Of a stretch of 64,000 nt of DNA, positions 17,263-25,109 are shown piece after piece; position 1 is the first letter of the stretch, and the number at the start of each line of letters is the position of its first letter. The position numbers and the translations under genes were made by a program. The notes beneath the pieces are model-generated. The model had not been told where the DNA came from. It saw only the letters and a list, made by a program, of their open reading frames with translations, and made no database searches. This stretch comes from SFLA01 sp045533895 (GTDB lineage: Bacteria > Bacillota > Clostridia > Oscillospirales > CAG-382): positions 7,376-71,375 of the forward strand of contig JAZSIT010000045.1 in assembly GCA_045533895.1 (NCBI GenBank), read 5' to 3'.

Positions 17263-18039
17263 TTATATTTTCATTGTGACGCACGTGCCCGAAAAATAGT
17301 GGGATATTATTTGACGATAATTTTTCCCCTCCTCCGCAAGCAAGCACGCGCCGTAAAGAGAAAGTCCGCATCCGTTGCCCACGCCGCGGCAAAAGGCAGT
17401 ATACCCGCCGTCCGGCAATGAATTCAATGTGAAATCGTTGGAGGCAAGAGAAAAATACTCTGTAAATTCGGAGACAGAGGCATAACCTTTTTCAAATTCA
17501 ACACTTTTTACTCTGCCATCGCTTCCGTAGGAAACACTTATTATTTCGCCTTTACCGAAAGCGGAAATTTCCAAAGCGGAAATGTTTTTTTCGCTGTAAA
17601 AGCCGGGATAAGCGCTTTCATCGGGAGTAGGTACAGACAAAAGATAAGGCGCATCGCCATCGGCAGTATTTTTATTTGAACAAAGATGAAAGCATGCGTT
17701 TATTATCCGACCGGAATAGGTTATATATTCGCCTTCTGTGGAAAATACTGCCCTTTTAACGGCGTTGTACAGATTTTCCCCCTGCTCTGCGGAAACAACA
17801 GCCGTTGCAAGCTCTCCTTCGGGCAGAATTTTACCGTTATAATAAATATATGTACGCAATGTAACCGCAATAGCTTTAAGCGCTTCATCGGGAAGAACAT
17901 CCTCGCACATACCAAGCATTACCGACAGCACGTATTCCTCCTCCGGCGGTTGTTTTTCCTCCATGCCCACCGATGGATACAGCGGTAAAAGAAGCACCCA
18001 TAAAAAACAAAACAAAAAAAGAAGCAGAAGGTTTTTCAA
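17263..18039 (-). CDS. spoIID: Compact SpoIID (stage II sporulation protein D)
   Basis: SpoIID is a membrane-anchored lytic transglycosylase that works with SpoIIM/SpoIIP in engulfment. The start appears to be a TTG giving (M)KNLLLLFLFCFLWVLLLPLY, a membrane anchor; the ribosome site (AAAGGGG) is rather distant. At 258 residues it is shorter than the usual about 340. The transglycosylase signature DEALKAIAVTLRTY carries the catalytic Glu at 52. Near 115, NACFHLCSNKN has a Cys-His-Cys arrangement where many SpoIIDs have a Ser/Gly-rich loop; a zinc site of this type is described for clostridial SpoIID. The C-terminal GVGNGCGLSLYGACLLAEEG matches the conserved GxGHGVGMSQ region with G/C replacements. 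It is paired with spoIIQ. Confidence 0.85.
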   Translation of the reverse strand: MKNLLLLFLFCFLWVLLLPLYPSVGMEEKQPPEEEYVLSVMLGMCEDVLPDEALKAIAVTLRTYIYYNGKILPEGELATAVVSAEQGENLYNAVKRAVFSTEGEYITYSGRIINACFHLCSNKNTADGDAPYLLSVPTPDESAYPGFYSEKNISALEISAFGKGEIISVSYGSDGRVKSVEFEKGYASVSEFTEYFSLASNDFTLNSLPDGGYTAFCRGVGNGCGLSLYGACLLAEEGKNYRQIISHYFSGTCVTMKI

Positions 18040-18089
18040 AATGGCTTTACGCCCCTTTCTGCTTCAATTATATTCCTTTTTTTGTTTTT

Positions 18090-18926
18090 CTATTCCGCCA
18101 AGGCAGGTACTTCCTCAATCTTTTCCACAGAGAACATACGGCAATAGATATATATGGTAAGTACCAAGTCTGCCATGCAATAAACAGTTATATCCGTAAA
18201 ATGGAGGGGCCAGAAAAGCGCCAAAAACAGAGCAGGCACGCAATACACCAGCATTAGCATATTGGTTATAAATCCCAGCGCAACGTATATACGCTTGCGG
18301 CGGTAGCCTACTGTGTATCTTCCCTCACAGCAGAGGAACAGCATGAGAGAAGCCAGTCCCAAAAGATGATAGCTGTATGAGGAAGCGGTTACCGTAAGAC
18401 TGCGGACTACAAAATCATAAAGAAGTCTCACCGCAGTGAGTAAAACGGGAACCATTGAGAACACCGGCAAAAGCTTTGCGTACCTTTCGCGGGTTCGTCT
18501 GGACGAAATCATCATAAAATACACACCGGATAAAACGGTAAGTAATATTATAATAATGAATCCGTAATCGTAATTCTGCTTTTCAAAAATAATGCGGTAA
18601 AGATAATATATAACCAGCGTAAAAAGCATCATTCCCGTTAAAGCGGAGGAAAACACCACAAAGGGACGGTCAGACTTAAAGACGCCGTTTATCTTTCCTG
18701 CAAATAAGACAGAGCCTGCAAAAAACAGCACAGCCAAAACAACGCAAGTGATTGCAAACGCCAAAGGAGCGCTTGTGCCCTCAAGGTAATACAGTCCGTC
18801 TGAATTTTCAAGCGAATCCATCTCTATGTGGTTTCTTATTAACACGACGCGGGCAACTGCCAACGCCAGGGATACCAACAGCGATATTGATATAAATATT
18901 TTATACTTCTTTTCGTTGCTTAACAT
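18090..18926 (-). CDS. Polytopic membrane protein, unknown function
   Basis: 278 residues starting MLSNEKKYKIFISISLLVSL. About seven or eight hydrophobic helices alternate with short basic loops (SSRRTRERYAK, YRRKRIYV). No catalytic motif is recognisable. It lies 50 bp upstream of spoIID in the same direction and may share its transcript, which hints at a sporulation or envelope role, but this is only positional. It has its own sigma-A promoter. Confidence 0.8.
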   Translation of the reverse strand: MLSNEKKYKIFISISLLVSLALAVARVVLIRNHIEMDSLENSDGLYYLEGTSAPLAFAITCVVLAVLFFAGSVLFAGKINGVFKSDRPFVVFSSALTGMMLFTLVIYYLYRIIFEKQNYDYGFIIIILLTVLSGVYFMMISSRRTRERYAKLLPVFSMVPVLLTAVRLLYDFVVRSLTVTASSYSYHLLGLASLMLFLCCEGRYTVGYRRKRIYVALGFITNMLMLVYCVPALFLALFWPLHFTDITVYCMADLVLTIYIYCRMFSVEKIEEVPALAE

Positions 18927-18958
18927 ACGTTAGTTCCCTTTCCCCAAATATCTACGTA

Positions 18959-18987
18959 ATTATACAACAGATTTTTCGAGTTGTAAA
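18959..18987 (-). promoter_or_regulatory. Sigma-A promoter of the 18926 membrane gene
   Basis: -35 TTTACA (complement of 18982-18987), 17-bp spacer, -10 TATAAT (complement of 18959-18964). Confidence 0.75.
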
Positions 18988-19030
18988 GGATAATAGGGAT
19001 TTGTTTGCAGTTTGTTAAAAATTAAAGGAC

Positions 19031-20323
19031 TTATTTGCTGAAATTACTGCTTAAAGCAGTCTTTGTGCCGGGGAAATAGAAATTGAGAATATAATCCCAC
19101 TTGTAGCCCTCAACACCCATCTGATGTCCGCCGCGCTGGCTGTAGCCTACGCCGTGGCCATTTCCGATACCGTGAAGTATAACTCCGTCTGCGGTATATT
19201 CAATGGTGAAGTTTGCACAGCGTATATCAAGGGCTGCCATAATATCACCGCCGTACTTTATCTCGGACACGTTACCGGCAGTATCGGTTATCTTAAGTCT
19301 GTATACGTAAGGTCCGCCGTAGGGGTCGGTCTCCGCAATAGCGATAGACTTTACTGCGCCGGTGGTGGTATGCCTTTTAAGCTTTTTGCTCAACTGCTCG
19401 TAGGTATAAGTAACAGTCCATTCTCCGCCATAATCCAGAGGCTCGTTTTCATATCTTACCACGCGGAGATAAGGAATATCCGCACCTATCCACGCGGCAA
19501 AGCTGGAGCAGGAAGAATATCCGTGGCTGGAGCTGTATGCTACCAGACAAGGCTCGCCCTTGTAGGTGAGAACGATACCCTTGGTCTCGTCCACCGCTTT
19601 ATCGTTAAGCTCGTCTCTGTGGTGAGTGCCGCGATAGGACTGACAGCAGTTGCGGTTGCAAAGGTCAAAATCCTCGCCGTGGTCTTTTGCCACATAAACA
19701 AGAGTACGGCAGATTACGGAAAAGGCTTTGCGGCTTTCAAAAGAGCCGTCTGCGCCTATTTCGGCAGACATAACACCTTTAACATAGGTTTCGATATCAA
19801 CACGGTTGACAACGGTTATACCCTTTTCGCCGGAGGTGAGAATTATCATTCCCTCGTATCCCCAGCCGGTGGTGGAAAGAATGATAGGAGAAGCGGAACG
19901 GATATAAGCCTTTTGGCAGGGAACGCCGTCAAAATACATAACGCCGTCTTCCCAAGTAAACAGCATTTCCTTGTGTACATCGCCGCCGTAAGTAAGCATA
20001 CCGTTTTCGGAAGCGGTGAGAGTTATCTTCTTGAGCGCTTTGCTTCCGTAGCTGAGACCGACATCAACAAGATTCTCAGTGTTGTCCTTCACGGGACGGG
20101 AGGGTGCGGGCATAGGAATGACAAGCTCGTCCTCAGCCGTTTCCTCTTTAGCGGGAAGGCTGACTTCGGGAGCAGGCACACTTTCGGGAAGCTCCTCTTC
20201 CGTAACCAGCGAGGTGTTCTCGCCGCTTGCGGAGGAAACTACGGGGAGAATAATAAGCGCTGTCAGAAGGACAGTCAGAATTATCAGACCCGCCTGCTTT
20301 CCCTTGGTTTTCTTAAAATTCAT
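19031..20323 (-). CDS. SpoIID/LytB-domain protein (second copy)
   Basis: 430 residues with a membrane anchor at about 11-31 and a Pro/Glu-rich linker (about 38-80). The SpoIID/LytB domain includes VNRVDIETYVKGVMSAEIG, then FESRKAFSVICRTL with the presumed catalytic Glu at about 196. It also has YSSSHGYSS (263-271), the equivalent of the FSTSGG loop, and the GNGHGVGYSQRGG signature near the C-terminus. It has several cysteines in LCNRNCCQSYRG. Such paralogues act as glycan-strand-cleaving or amidase-enhancer proteins in spore or vegetative wall remodelling. The role here cannot be fixed; it has a separate vegetative-type promoter. Confidence 0.87.
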   Translation of the reverse strand: MNFKKTKGKQAGLIILTVLLTALIILPVVSSASGENTSLVTEEELPESVPAPEVSLPAKEETAEDELVIPMPAPSRPVKDNTENLVDVGLSYGSKALKKITLTASENGMLTYGGDVHKEMLFTWEDGVMYFDGVPCQKAYIRSASPIILSTTGWGYEGMIILTSGEKGITVVNRVDIETYVKGVMSAEIGADGSFESRKAFSVICRTLVYVAKDHGEDFDLCNRNCCQSYRGTHHRDELNDKAVDETKGIVLTYKGEPCLVAYSSSHGYSSCSSFAAWIGADIPYLRVVRYENEPLDYGGEWTVTYTYEQLSKKLKRHTTTGAVKSIAIAETDPYGGPYVYRLKITDTAGNVSEIKYGGDIMAALDIRCANFTIEYTADGVILHGIGNGHGVGYSQRGGHQMGVEGYKWDYILNFYFPGTKTALSSNFSK

Positions 20324-20428
20324 ATTTAACTCCTTGATTAACGGAATGTATGATTATCGGCTAAAGCGCGCAGTTTTATACGCAACATATATAATAAGGT
20401 ATCCGAAAAAAGAGCCGACAAGGTTAAT

Positions 20429-20456
20429 ATTATAATCAAAATCGCGGTATTGTCAA
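20429..20456 (-). promoter_or_regulatory. Sigma-A promoter of the second SpoIID-like gene
   Basis: TTGACA (complement of 20451-20456), 16-bp spacer, TATAAT (complement of 20429-20434), leaving a leader of about 100 bases. Confidence 0.75.
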
Positions 20457-20725
20457 TGTTTTTTCGCTTTTTTGCTGTGAAAACGGCAATTTATACTTGT
20501 ATCCCGACTGTTTTTCAGTTGAAATTATGAAATTTTGACGAAAAAACGCAAGAAAAACCGCAAAAATCCGCACCGCAAGATAATTAAAATTTCCTTGCAA
20601 CGCAGACGGAGTGGGGATTTTTGTCGTTTTTCCGCCTGCTAAACGGGTGTATATATTTAGTTATGCACAGCAAGGAAAGAATATGCAAGGAGAATTATAT
20701 GTTGAAAAAAGTATTGTAAAACCTC
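20457..20725. other. Intergenic DNA with no supported gene
   Basis: AT-rich DNA rich in runs of A and T, with no open frame having a ribosome site other than a 6-codon one at about 20700. I see no structured element other than the tRNA promoter that follows. Confidence 0.5.
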
Positions 20726-20754
20726 TTGAAAAACTGCTTAAAGTGTGCTATACT
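20726..20754 (+). promoter_or_regulatory. Promoter of the tRNA-Leu gene
   Basis: TTGAAA at 20726-20731, 17-bp spacer, TATACT at 20749-20754, ending 15 bp before the mature tRNA. Confidence 0.85.
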
Positions 20755-20769
20755 CTTTCCGCACACTAT

Positions 20770-20856
20770 GCCGGTGTGATGGAATTGGCAGACGTGCCAG
20801 ACTCAAAATCTGGTGGTAGCGATACCGTGCGGGTTCGACCCCCGCCACCGGCACCA
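20770..20856 (+). tRNA. tRNA-Leu (anticodon CAA, reads UUG)
   Basis: 87 nt including an encoded CCA. The acceptor stem GCCGGTG pairs with CACCGGC, and the anticodon stem-loop is CCAGA-CTCAAAA-TCTGG with anticodon CAA at loop positions 34-36. It has a long class II variable arm (GGT-AGCGAT-ACC) and T arm GCGGG-TTCGACC-CCCGC. The long variable arm and A73 fit leucine. Confidence 0.96.
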
Positions 20857-20858
20857 AA

Positions 20859-20888
20859 AATCGACAGGTTTAGACCTGTCGATTTTTT
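20859..20888 (+). terminator. tRNA-Leu terminator
   Basis: TCGACAGGT (20861-20869) pairs with ACCTGTCGA (20874-20882), followed by six T. Confidence 0.92.
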
Positions 20889-20961
20889 ATCCGTCGCGGC
20901 AACGACGGCATGGCATCAACGCGAAGCGTGTACCCTTTGGGTTGGCTGCACTATAGGCAGT

Positions 20962-21366
20962 TTATCCCTCGTTACGGTCTGCGTTAAGGCATTTTACATA
21001 GCACGCAGTTGCGGACAAGGTAAGCGCGGCGGAAGCTACCGCCAGACCTACAAGAATTGCGCTTACGGGGCTGGTAGCCACAATACCTATTGCAAGCAGT
21101 ATTACCGAAAACAGTGCTGTACCCAATATACCTGCCAAAAGGGTATTGATTAGTGACGACGGGCAGGAGGTATCTGACAGCGCGGCGGCTATAAGCACCA
21201 CGGCGAGATATACTACCGAAACACCCAGCAATACCCACAGGAACGCCACGGTAACGGTAATGACGCCGGTTATCTGCAGAAATGCCGCGATAATACCTAC
21301 AACAACGCTTGCTATTATTGCCCAGAGCACGCAGTTGCGTTTGCAATCACAACCTAATATTGACAT
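20962..21366 (-). CDS. Small four-helix membrane protein with Cys-rich N-terminus
   Basis: 134 residues from MSILGCDCKRNCVLWAIIAS; GGAGGTG lies 6 bases upstream. The cytoplasmic N-terminus carries three cysteines (CDCKRNC). Four hydrophobic helices follow, ending in CYVKCLNADRNEG with two more cysteines. I do not know a function for this type; the clustered cysteines at both ends could bind metal or form a redox pair. Convergent with the tRNA gene and divergent from the ABC importer. Confidence 0.82.
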   Translation of the reverse strand: MSILGCDCKRNCVLWAIIASVVVGIIAAFLQITGVITVTVAFLWVLLGVSVVYLAVVLIAAALSDTSCPSSLINTLLAGILGTALFSVILLAIGIVATSPVSAILVGLAVASAALTLSATACYVKCLNADRNEG

Positions 21367-21498
21367 TTGTTTCACCTCCATTGTCAATATATGTGGAATT
21401 GGGTCGAAATGTTTATGTTAATACATAAGAACACACTGTGCAGCGAATGCATAAAATACAAAAAGTTTTAATATTTTATCATTTTTCTAAAAATTTCA

Positions 21499-21527
21499 TT
21501 GACATACGGAATATAAAGTGATATATT
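21499..21527 (+). promoter_or_regulatory. Sigma-A promoter of the ABC importer operon
   Basis: TTGACA at 21499-21504, 17-bp spacer, TATATT at 21522-21527. The leader of about 40 bases is too short for a riboswitch or T-box. Confidence 0.85.
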
Positions 21528-21572
21528 ATAAAGGTCAATTATTTCCCGAGGCAAAAAGGAGAAAAATTAAAA

Positions 21573-22556
21573 ATGAAGAAAATATTCGCATTATTACTCA
21601 CAGTACTTATGGTAGTTTCGCTTACCGCGTGCAATACCAACCCTGCTGACAATTCCGATGACGGCAAGTTCGTTATAGGTGTTGTTCAGTTGGCTCCCCA
21701 TCCCGCGCTTGACGCCGCTACACAAGGCTTTATTGATAAAGTAAAAGCAGAACTCGGCGAAGAGAATGTTGAGGTTAAGGTTCAGATCGCAGCAGGTGAT
21801 ACCGCTACCTGCGCTCCCATTGTAAACGCTTTCGTTTCTGACGATGTTGACCTTATACTGGCAAACGCTACTCCCGCTCTTCAGGCAGCAGTTGCAGCTA
21901 CTACCGACATTCCCATTCTCGGCACTTCCGTTACCGAATACGGCGTCGCTCTTGACATCAAGGACTTTAACGGCACCGTTGGCGGCAACGTTTCCGGTAC
22001 TTCCGACCTTGCTCCTCTTGATAAGCAGGCAGCAATGGTTAAGGAATGGTTCCCCGAAGCAAAGAACATTGGTCTTGTTTACTGCTCTGCTGAGGCTAAT
22101 TCCCAGTACCAGGTAGACGAGGTTCAGAAACTGCTTGAAGGTCTCGGATTTACCTGCAAACAGTATCCCTTTGCAGACTCCAACGAAATGCAGTCTGTTG
22201 TACAGAAGGCTGCTTCCGAATCCGACGTTATCTACGTTCCTACCGATAACACCGTTGCAAATGCAACAGGTATTATTGACGGTATCTGCCGTCCCGCCAA
22301 GATTCCCGTAATCGCAGGCGAGGAGGGCATCTGCTCCGGCTGCGGCGTAGCTACCCTTTGTATCAGCTACTATGACCTTGGTGCTGCTACCGGTGAGATG
22401 GCTGTTAAGATCCTTAAGGGTGAAGAAGATATCTCCACTATGGCTATTCAGTACGTTGCGGCTGAAAAGGTTACTGCAAAGTACAACAAAGAAATCTGCG
22501 ATGAATTGGGACTCACTCCTCCCGAAGGATACGTTGCTATCGAAAAAGCAGACTAA
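21573..22556 (+). CDS. ABC importer substrate-binding lipoprotein (COG2984 / TrpX-like family)
   Basis: 327 residues with a lipoprotein signal MKKIFALLLTVLMVVSLTAC (lipid Cys20) and an acidic linker. The fold is a type I periplasmic-binding protein: FVIGVVQLAPHPALDAATQGF at the start, ANATPALQAAVAATTDIPILGTSV in the middle and EEGICSGCGVATLCISYYDLG later. Members of this family carry tryptophan, tyrosine or related aromatic compounds. First gene of a binding protein-permease-ATPase operon; AGGAGA precedes the ATG. Confidence 0.9.
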   Translation: MKKIFALLLTVLMVVSLTACNTNPADNSDDGKFVIGVVQLAPHPALDAATQGFIDKVKAELGEENVEVKVQIAAGDTATCAPIVNAFVSDDVDLILANATPALQAAVAATTDIPILGTSVTEYGVALDIKDFNGTVGGNVSGTSDLAPLDKQAAMVKEWFPEAKNIGLVYCSAEANSQYQVDEVQKLLEGLGFTCKQYPFADSNEMQSVVQKAASESDVIYVPTDNTVANATGIIDGICRPAKIPVIAGEEGICSGCGVATLCISYYDLGAATGEMAVKILKGEEDISTMAIQYVAAEKVTAKYNKEICDELGLTPPEGYVAIEKAD

Positions 22557-22571
22557 AGCGTAATAATTTTT

Positions 22572-22600
22572 AGGCGAGATGGTTTTTGACCACCTCGCCT
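22572..22600 (+). other. Hairpin between binding-protein gene and permease gene
   Basis: AGGCGAGATGG (22572-22582) pairs with CCACCTCGCCT (22590-22600), one wobble pair, loop of 7. No T-run follows, so read-through to the permease is expected. Such hairpins often stabilise the 5' mRNA piece to make excess binding protein. Confidence 0.6.
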
Positions 22601-22640
22601 GCATTATCATAAAGACAAAAATTTTCAGAGGAATTTACTT

Positions 22641-23594
22641 ATGACCAGTTTTATTAATGCTCTTCCCAGTGCGGTGGCGCAGGGACTTATATGGGGCATA
22701 ATGGCGATCGGCGTGTATATAACGTACAGATTGCTGGATATTGCCGACCTTACGGTAGACGGCTCCTTCTGTACCGGCGGTGCAGTCTGCGCGGTAATGA
22801 TAGTTGCAGGCTATAACGTATGGCTTGCTATGCTGGTTGCGTTTGTTGTCGGTATGATTACCGGCTGGGTAACGGGCATTCTGCACACCAAGCTGGGAAT
22901 ACCCGCTATTCTTGCAGGTATACTCACACAGCTTGCTCTGTGGTCGGTAAACCTTGCCATAATGGCGATGAAGGCTAACCAGCCCATTAACGCAAGCAGC
23001 TATAAGCTTTTGGTATCTCTCCGCTTCCTGCAGGATGTTGCAAAGGGACAAAAACCCTTCTACATGCACCCTCTGTTTACGGTTGGTCTGTTTACCATAG
23101 GAATTATCGCTTTGCTTTACTGGTTCTTCGGCACCGAATTGGGCGCATCTCTCCGTGCTACCGGCGCAAACGGAAATATGTCCCGCGCACAGGGTATAAA
23201 CACCAACTTCAACAAGGTTTTGGGACTTATGCTGTCCAACGGTCTTGTTGCTTTGTCCGGCGCACTCCTTGCACAATACCAGAGCTTTGCGGATATTAAT
23301 ATGGGCAGAGGCGCAATAGTTATCGGTCTTGCCGCAGTTATTATCGGTGAAGTGCTTTTCAGCAAGATATTCCGCAATTTTGCGCTTAAACTGCTTTCCG
23401 TAAGCTTCGGCGCAATAATTTACTACATCGTTATTCAAGCGGTAATAAGCCTGCTGGATATCAACTCCAACTATATGAAGCTTATCTCCGCAGTAATAGT
23501 TGCTGTATTCCTTGCAGTTCCCTATCTGCGCCACAGCTTCAGAGGCAAGCGGGCAAAGCCTGCCAAAGCCGGAAAGGAGAACACCAATGCTTAA
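22641..23594 (+). CDS. ABC importer permease (COG4120 type)
   Basis: 317 residues with about eight to ten hydrophobic helices, starting MTSFINALPSAVAQGLIWGI. It carries the branched-chain-permease-like cytoplasmic motif ELGASLRATGANGNMSRAQGIN near 168-189, and LMLSNGLVALSGALLAQYQSFADINMGRG, both typical of this family. The C-terminus is basic (RGKRAKPAKAGKE) and overlaps the ATPase gene by 8 bp. Confidence 0.92.
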   Translation: MTSFINALPSAVAQGLIWGIMAIGVYITYRLLDIADLTVDGSFCTGGAVCAVMIVAGYNVWLAMLVAFVVGMITGWVTGILHTKLGIPAILAGILTQLALWSVNLAIMAMKANQPINASSYKLLVSLRFLQDVAKGQKPFYMHPLFTVGLFTIGIIALLYWFFGTELGASLRATGANGNMSRAQGINTNFNKVLGLMLSNGLVALSGALLAQYQSFADINMGRGAIVIGLAAVIIGEVLFSKIFRNFALKLLSVSFGAIIYYIVIQAVISLLDINSNYMKLISAVIVAVFLAVPYLRHSFRGKRAKPAKAGKENTNA

Positions 23595-24381
23595 GGTACA
23601 AAACATACGCAAGGTATTCAACGCCGGCACGGTTAATGAGAAGGTTGCTATTAACGACCTTTCCCTTGAATTGAGATCCGGTGATTTCGTAACCGTTATC
23701 GGCGGTAACGGCGCCGGTAAAAGTACGCTGCTCAACTGCGTTGCAGGCGCGTATATAACCGATGCAGGCAATATTCTTATTGACGGCGTGGACGTTACCT
23801 TCCTGCCCGAGCATAAGAGAGCAAAGTATATCGGCAGAGTATTCCAGGACCCTATGATGGGTACTGCCGCAACAATGCAGATAGAAGAAAATCTGGCGCT
23901 TGCTTCCCGCCGCGGAAAAATGCGTCTGCTGGGCCCCGGTATAACAAAAAAAGAGCGCGAGGAATACCGCGAGCAGCTTAAGATTCTGGGTCTGGGTCTG
24001 GAAGACCGTATGACAGCCAAGGTCGGTCTGCTTTCCGGCGGACAGAGACAGGCGCTTACTCTGCTTATGGCGACACTCCGCCAGCCCAAGCTTTTGCTCC
24101 TTGACGAGCATACCGCAGCCCTTGACCCCAAGACCGCCGCAAAGGTGCTTGAGACGACCGAGAAAATAGTTACACAAAATAACCTTACCACACTTATGAT
24201 AACCCACAATATGCGCGACGCTATTGCATACGGCAACCGCCTTATAATGATGCACGAGGGCAGAGTTGTGGTTGATGTTTCCGGCGAAGAAAAGAAAAAC
24301 CTCACCGTGGAACAGCTTATGGGTCTGTTCTCCAAAACAAGCGGCACGGAGATCGCAAACGATAAACTACTGCTTTCATAA
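23587..24381 (+). CDS. ABC importer ATP-binding protein (COG1101 type)
   Basis: 265 residues from MLKVQNIRKVFNAGTVNEKV; AAAGGAG lies upstream and the ATG is inside the end of the permease gene. Walker A is GGNGAGKST, signature LSGGQRQAL, Walker B LLLLDEHTAALD and switch His in MITHN. It energises import with the preceding two proteins. A terminator follows. Confidence 0.95.
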   Translation: MLKVQNIRKVFNAGTVNEKVAINDLSLELRSGDFVTVIGGNGAGKSTLLNCVAGAYITDAGNILIDGVDVTFLPEHKRAKYIGRVFQDPMMGTAATMQIEENLALASRRGKMRLLGPGITKKEREEYREQLKILGLGLEDRMTAKVGLLSGGQRQALTLLMATLRQPKLLLLDEHTAALDPKTAAKVLETTEKIVTQNNLTTLMITHNMRDAIAYGNRLIMMHEGRVVVDVSGEEKKNLTVEQLMGLFSKTSGTEIANDKLLLS

Positions 24382-24408
24382 AACAAAATCACCCCAACAA
24401 CAAAATCA

Positions 24409-24440
24409 CCTGCCGTTTTAAATAAAGCGGCAGGTTTTGA
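24409..24440 (+). terminator. Terminator of the ABC importer operon
   Basis: CCTGCCGTTTTA (24409-24420) pairs with TAAAGCGGCAGG (24423-24434) with one U-G pair, followed by TTTTGAATTTTG. Two short ACAAAATCACC blocks just upstream resemble the CACCCC-type repeats at 42.4 kb. Confidence 0.82.
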
Positions 24441-24478
24441 ATTTTGCATAAAAATATTTTTATTTTTTTTAAAGTAAC

Positions 24479-24509
24479 TGTAACCTTTTTGCGTTTTGGA
24501 AGGTATTAT
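24479..24509 (+). promoter_or_regulatory. Candidate ECF-sigma-type promoter
   Basis: TGTAACC followed by a T-rich stretch, GCGTTTTGG and TATTAT. The AAC in the -35 region plus a CGT element are features of extracytoplasmic-function sigma promoters. There is no TTGACA. It precedes the 46-codon ORF. Confidence 0.35.
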
Positions 24510-24530
24510 GTGTGAAAGGCGGCGGTTCCC

Positions 24531-24671
24531 ATGGTTTCATTTTTCTTTACGAATACAAACGAGAAAAATAATGAAACGCACGGGGACGGCACGTATACGG
24601 TAAAAGTTCGACTTAAAAATTCCACCGGTAAGAAAGCTTATTTCGGGCTTGCTTGGTGGCAAGAAAACTGA
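24531..24671 (+). CDS. Small 46-residue protein, unknown
   Basis: ATG at 24531 to TGA at 24669-24671. The product begins MVSFFFTNTNEKNNETHGDG and ends KKAYFGLAWWQEN. It has a beta-strand-like charged pattern (TYTVKVRLKNSTGKKAYF) and an aromatic end. A purine-rich stretch (GTGAAAGGCGGCGG) precedes the ATG, a weak or atypical ribosome site. It lies 21 bp upstream of a lipoprotein gene and could be its partner or a remnant of a longer gene. No family recognised. Confidence 0.5.
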   Translation: MVSFFFTNTNEKNNETHGDGTYTVKVRLKNSTGKKAYFGLAWWQEN

Positions 24672-24692
24672 TAAAACAGAAAGGGGTACATT

Positions 24693-25109
24693 ATGAAAAG
24701 AACGTTATACATTTTGCTTTGCGTTCTTCTGACACTTTGCATGCTTGTGAGCTGTGAAGACTCAGAGGAAAGTATTGCAAGTGTAAGCAAGGATATGCCT
24801 ACCGAAGATTCAAGCAATATAGCAGGTGAGATATTTCAAGAAAATAGCAATATTACAGAGAACGCAAAACAAGTGGTTGATATAGTACCTGACGGAGACG
24901 GTTTTGACGCTGCGCTTGATAACTTTTATGAAGACGACGAATATATTTATCAGTTTGGCTGCTTAATGAGTGATGCAATAACAGTATATTACTCTGACGG
25001 TACTACACAAAACGTAAAAGAAGCACTGGCCGACGGCAATATTGTTATTACCGATCTTAATAAATTTGGTATAACCTATACAAGAATACCCAAAGACGTT
25101 TCAAACTAA
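24693..25109 (+). CDS. Small acidic lipoprotein, unknown function
   Basis: 138 residues with lipoprotein signal MKRTLYILLCVLLTLCMLVS and lipid Cys21. The mature part is acidic and disordered up to about residue 65 and then folds into a short domain (YIYQFGCLMSDAITVYYSDG, NVKEALADGNIVITDLNKFGI). No known motif. AAAGGGG precedes the ATG. A perfect terminator follows. Confidence 0.82.
   Translation: MKRTLYILLCVLLTLCMLVSCEDSEESIASVSKDMPTEDSSNIAGEIFQENSNITENAKQVVDIVPDGDGFDAALDNFYEDDEYIYQFGCLMSDAITVYYSDGTTQNVKEALADGNIVITDLNKFGITYTRIPKDVSN

Noticed and set aside
19124..20329. 401-codon open frame on the plus strand
   Set aside because: Shadow of the second SpoIID-like gene; no start signal and no recognisable domain.
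20611..21153. 180-codon open frame on the plus strand
   Set aside because: It runs through the tRNA-Leu gene and its terminator and lies antisense to the 20962 membrane protein; there is no ribosome site.
21499..21572. Riboswitch or T-box before the ABC importer, which may carry an aromatic amino acid
   Set aside because: The promoter leaves only about 40 bases of leader, too little for a T-box or known riboswitch.
22635..24449. 604-codon open frame on the minus strand
   Set aside because: It lies antisense to the permease and ATPase genes, starts in a terminator and has a low-complexity Ser/Arg/Ile composition typical of shadows.
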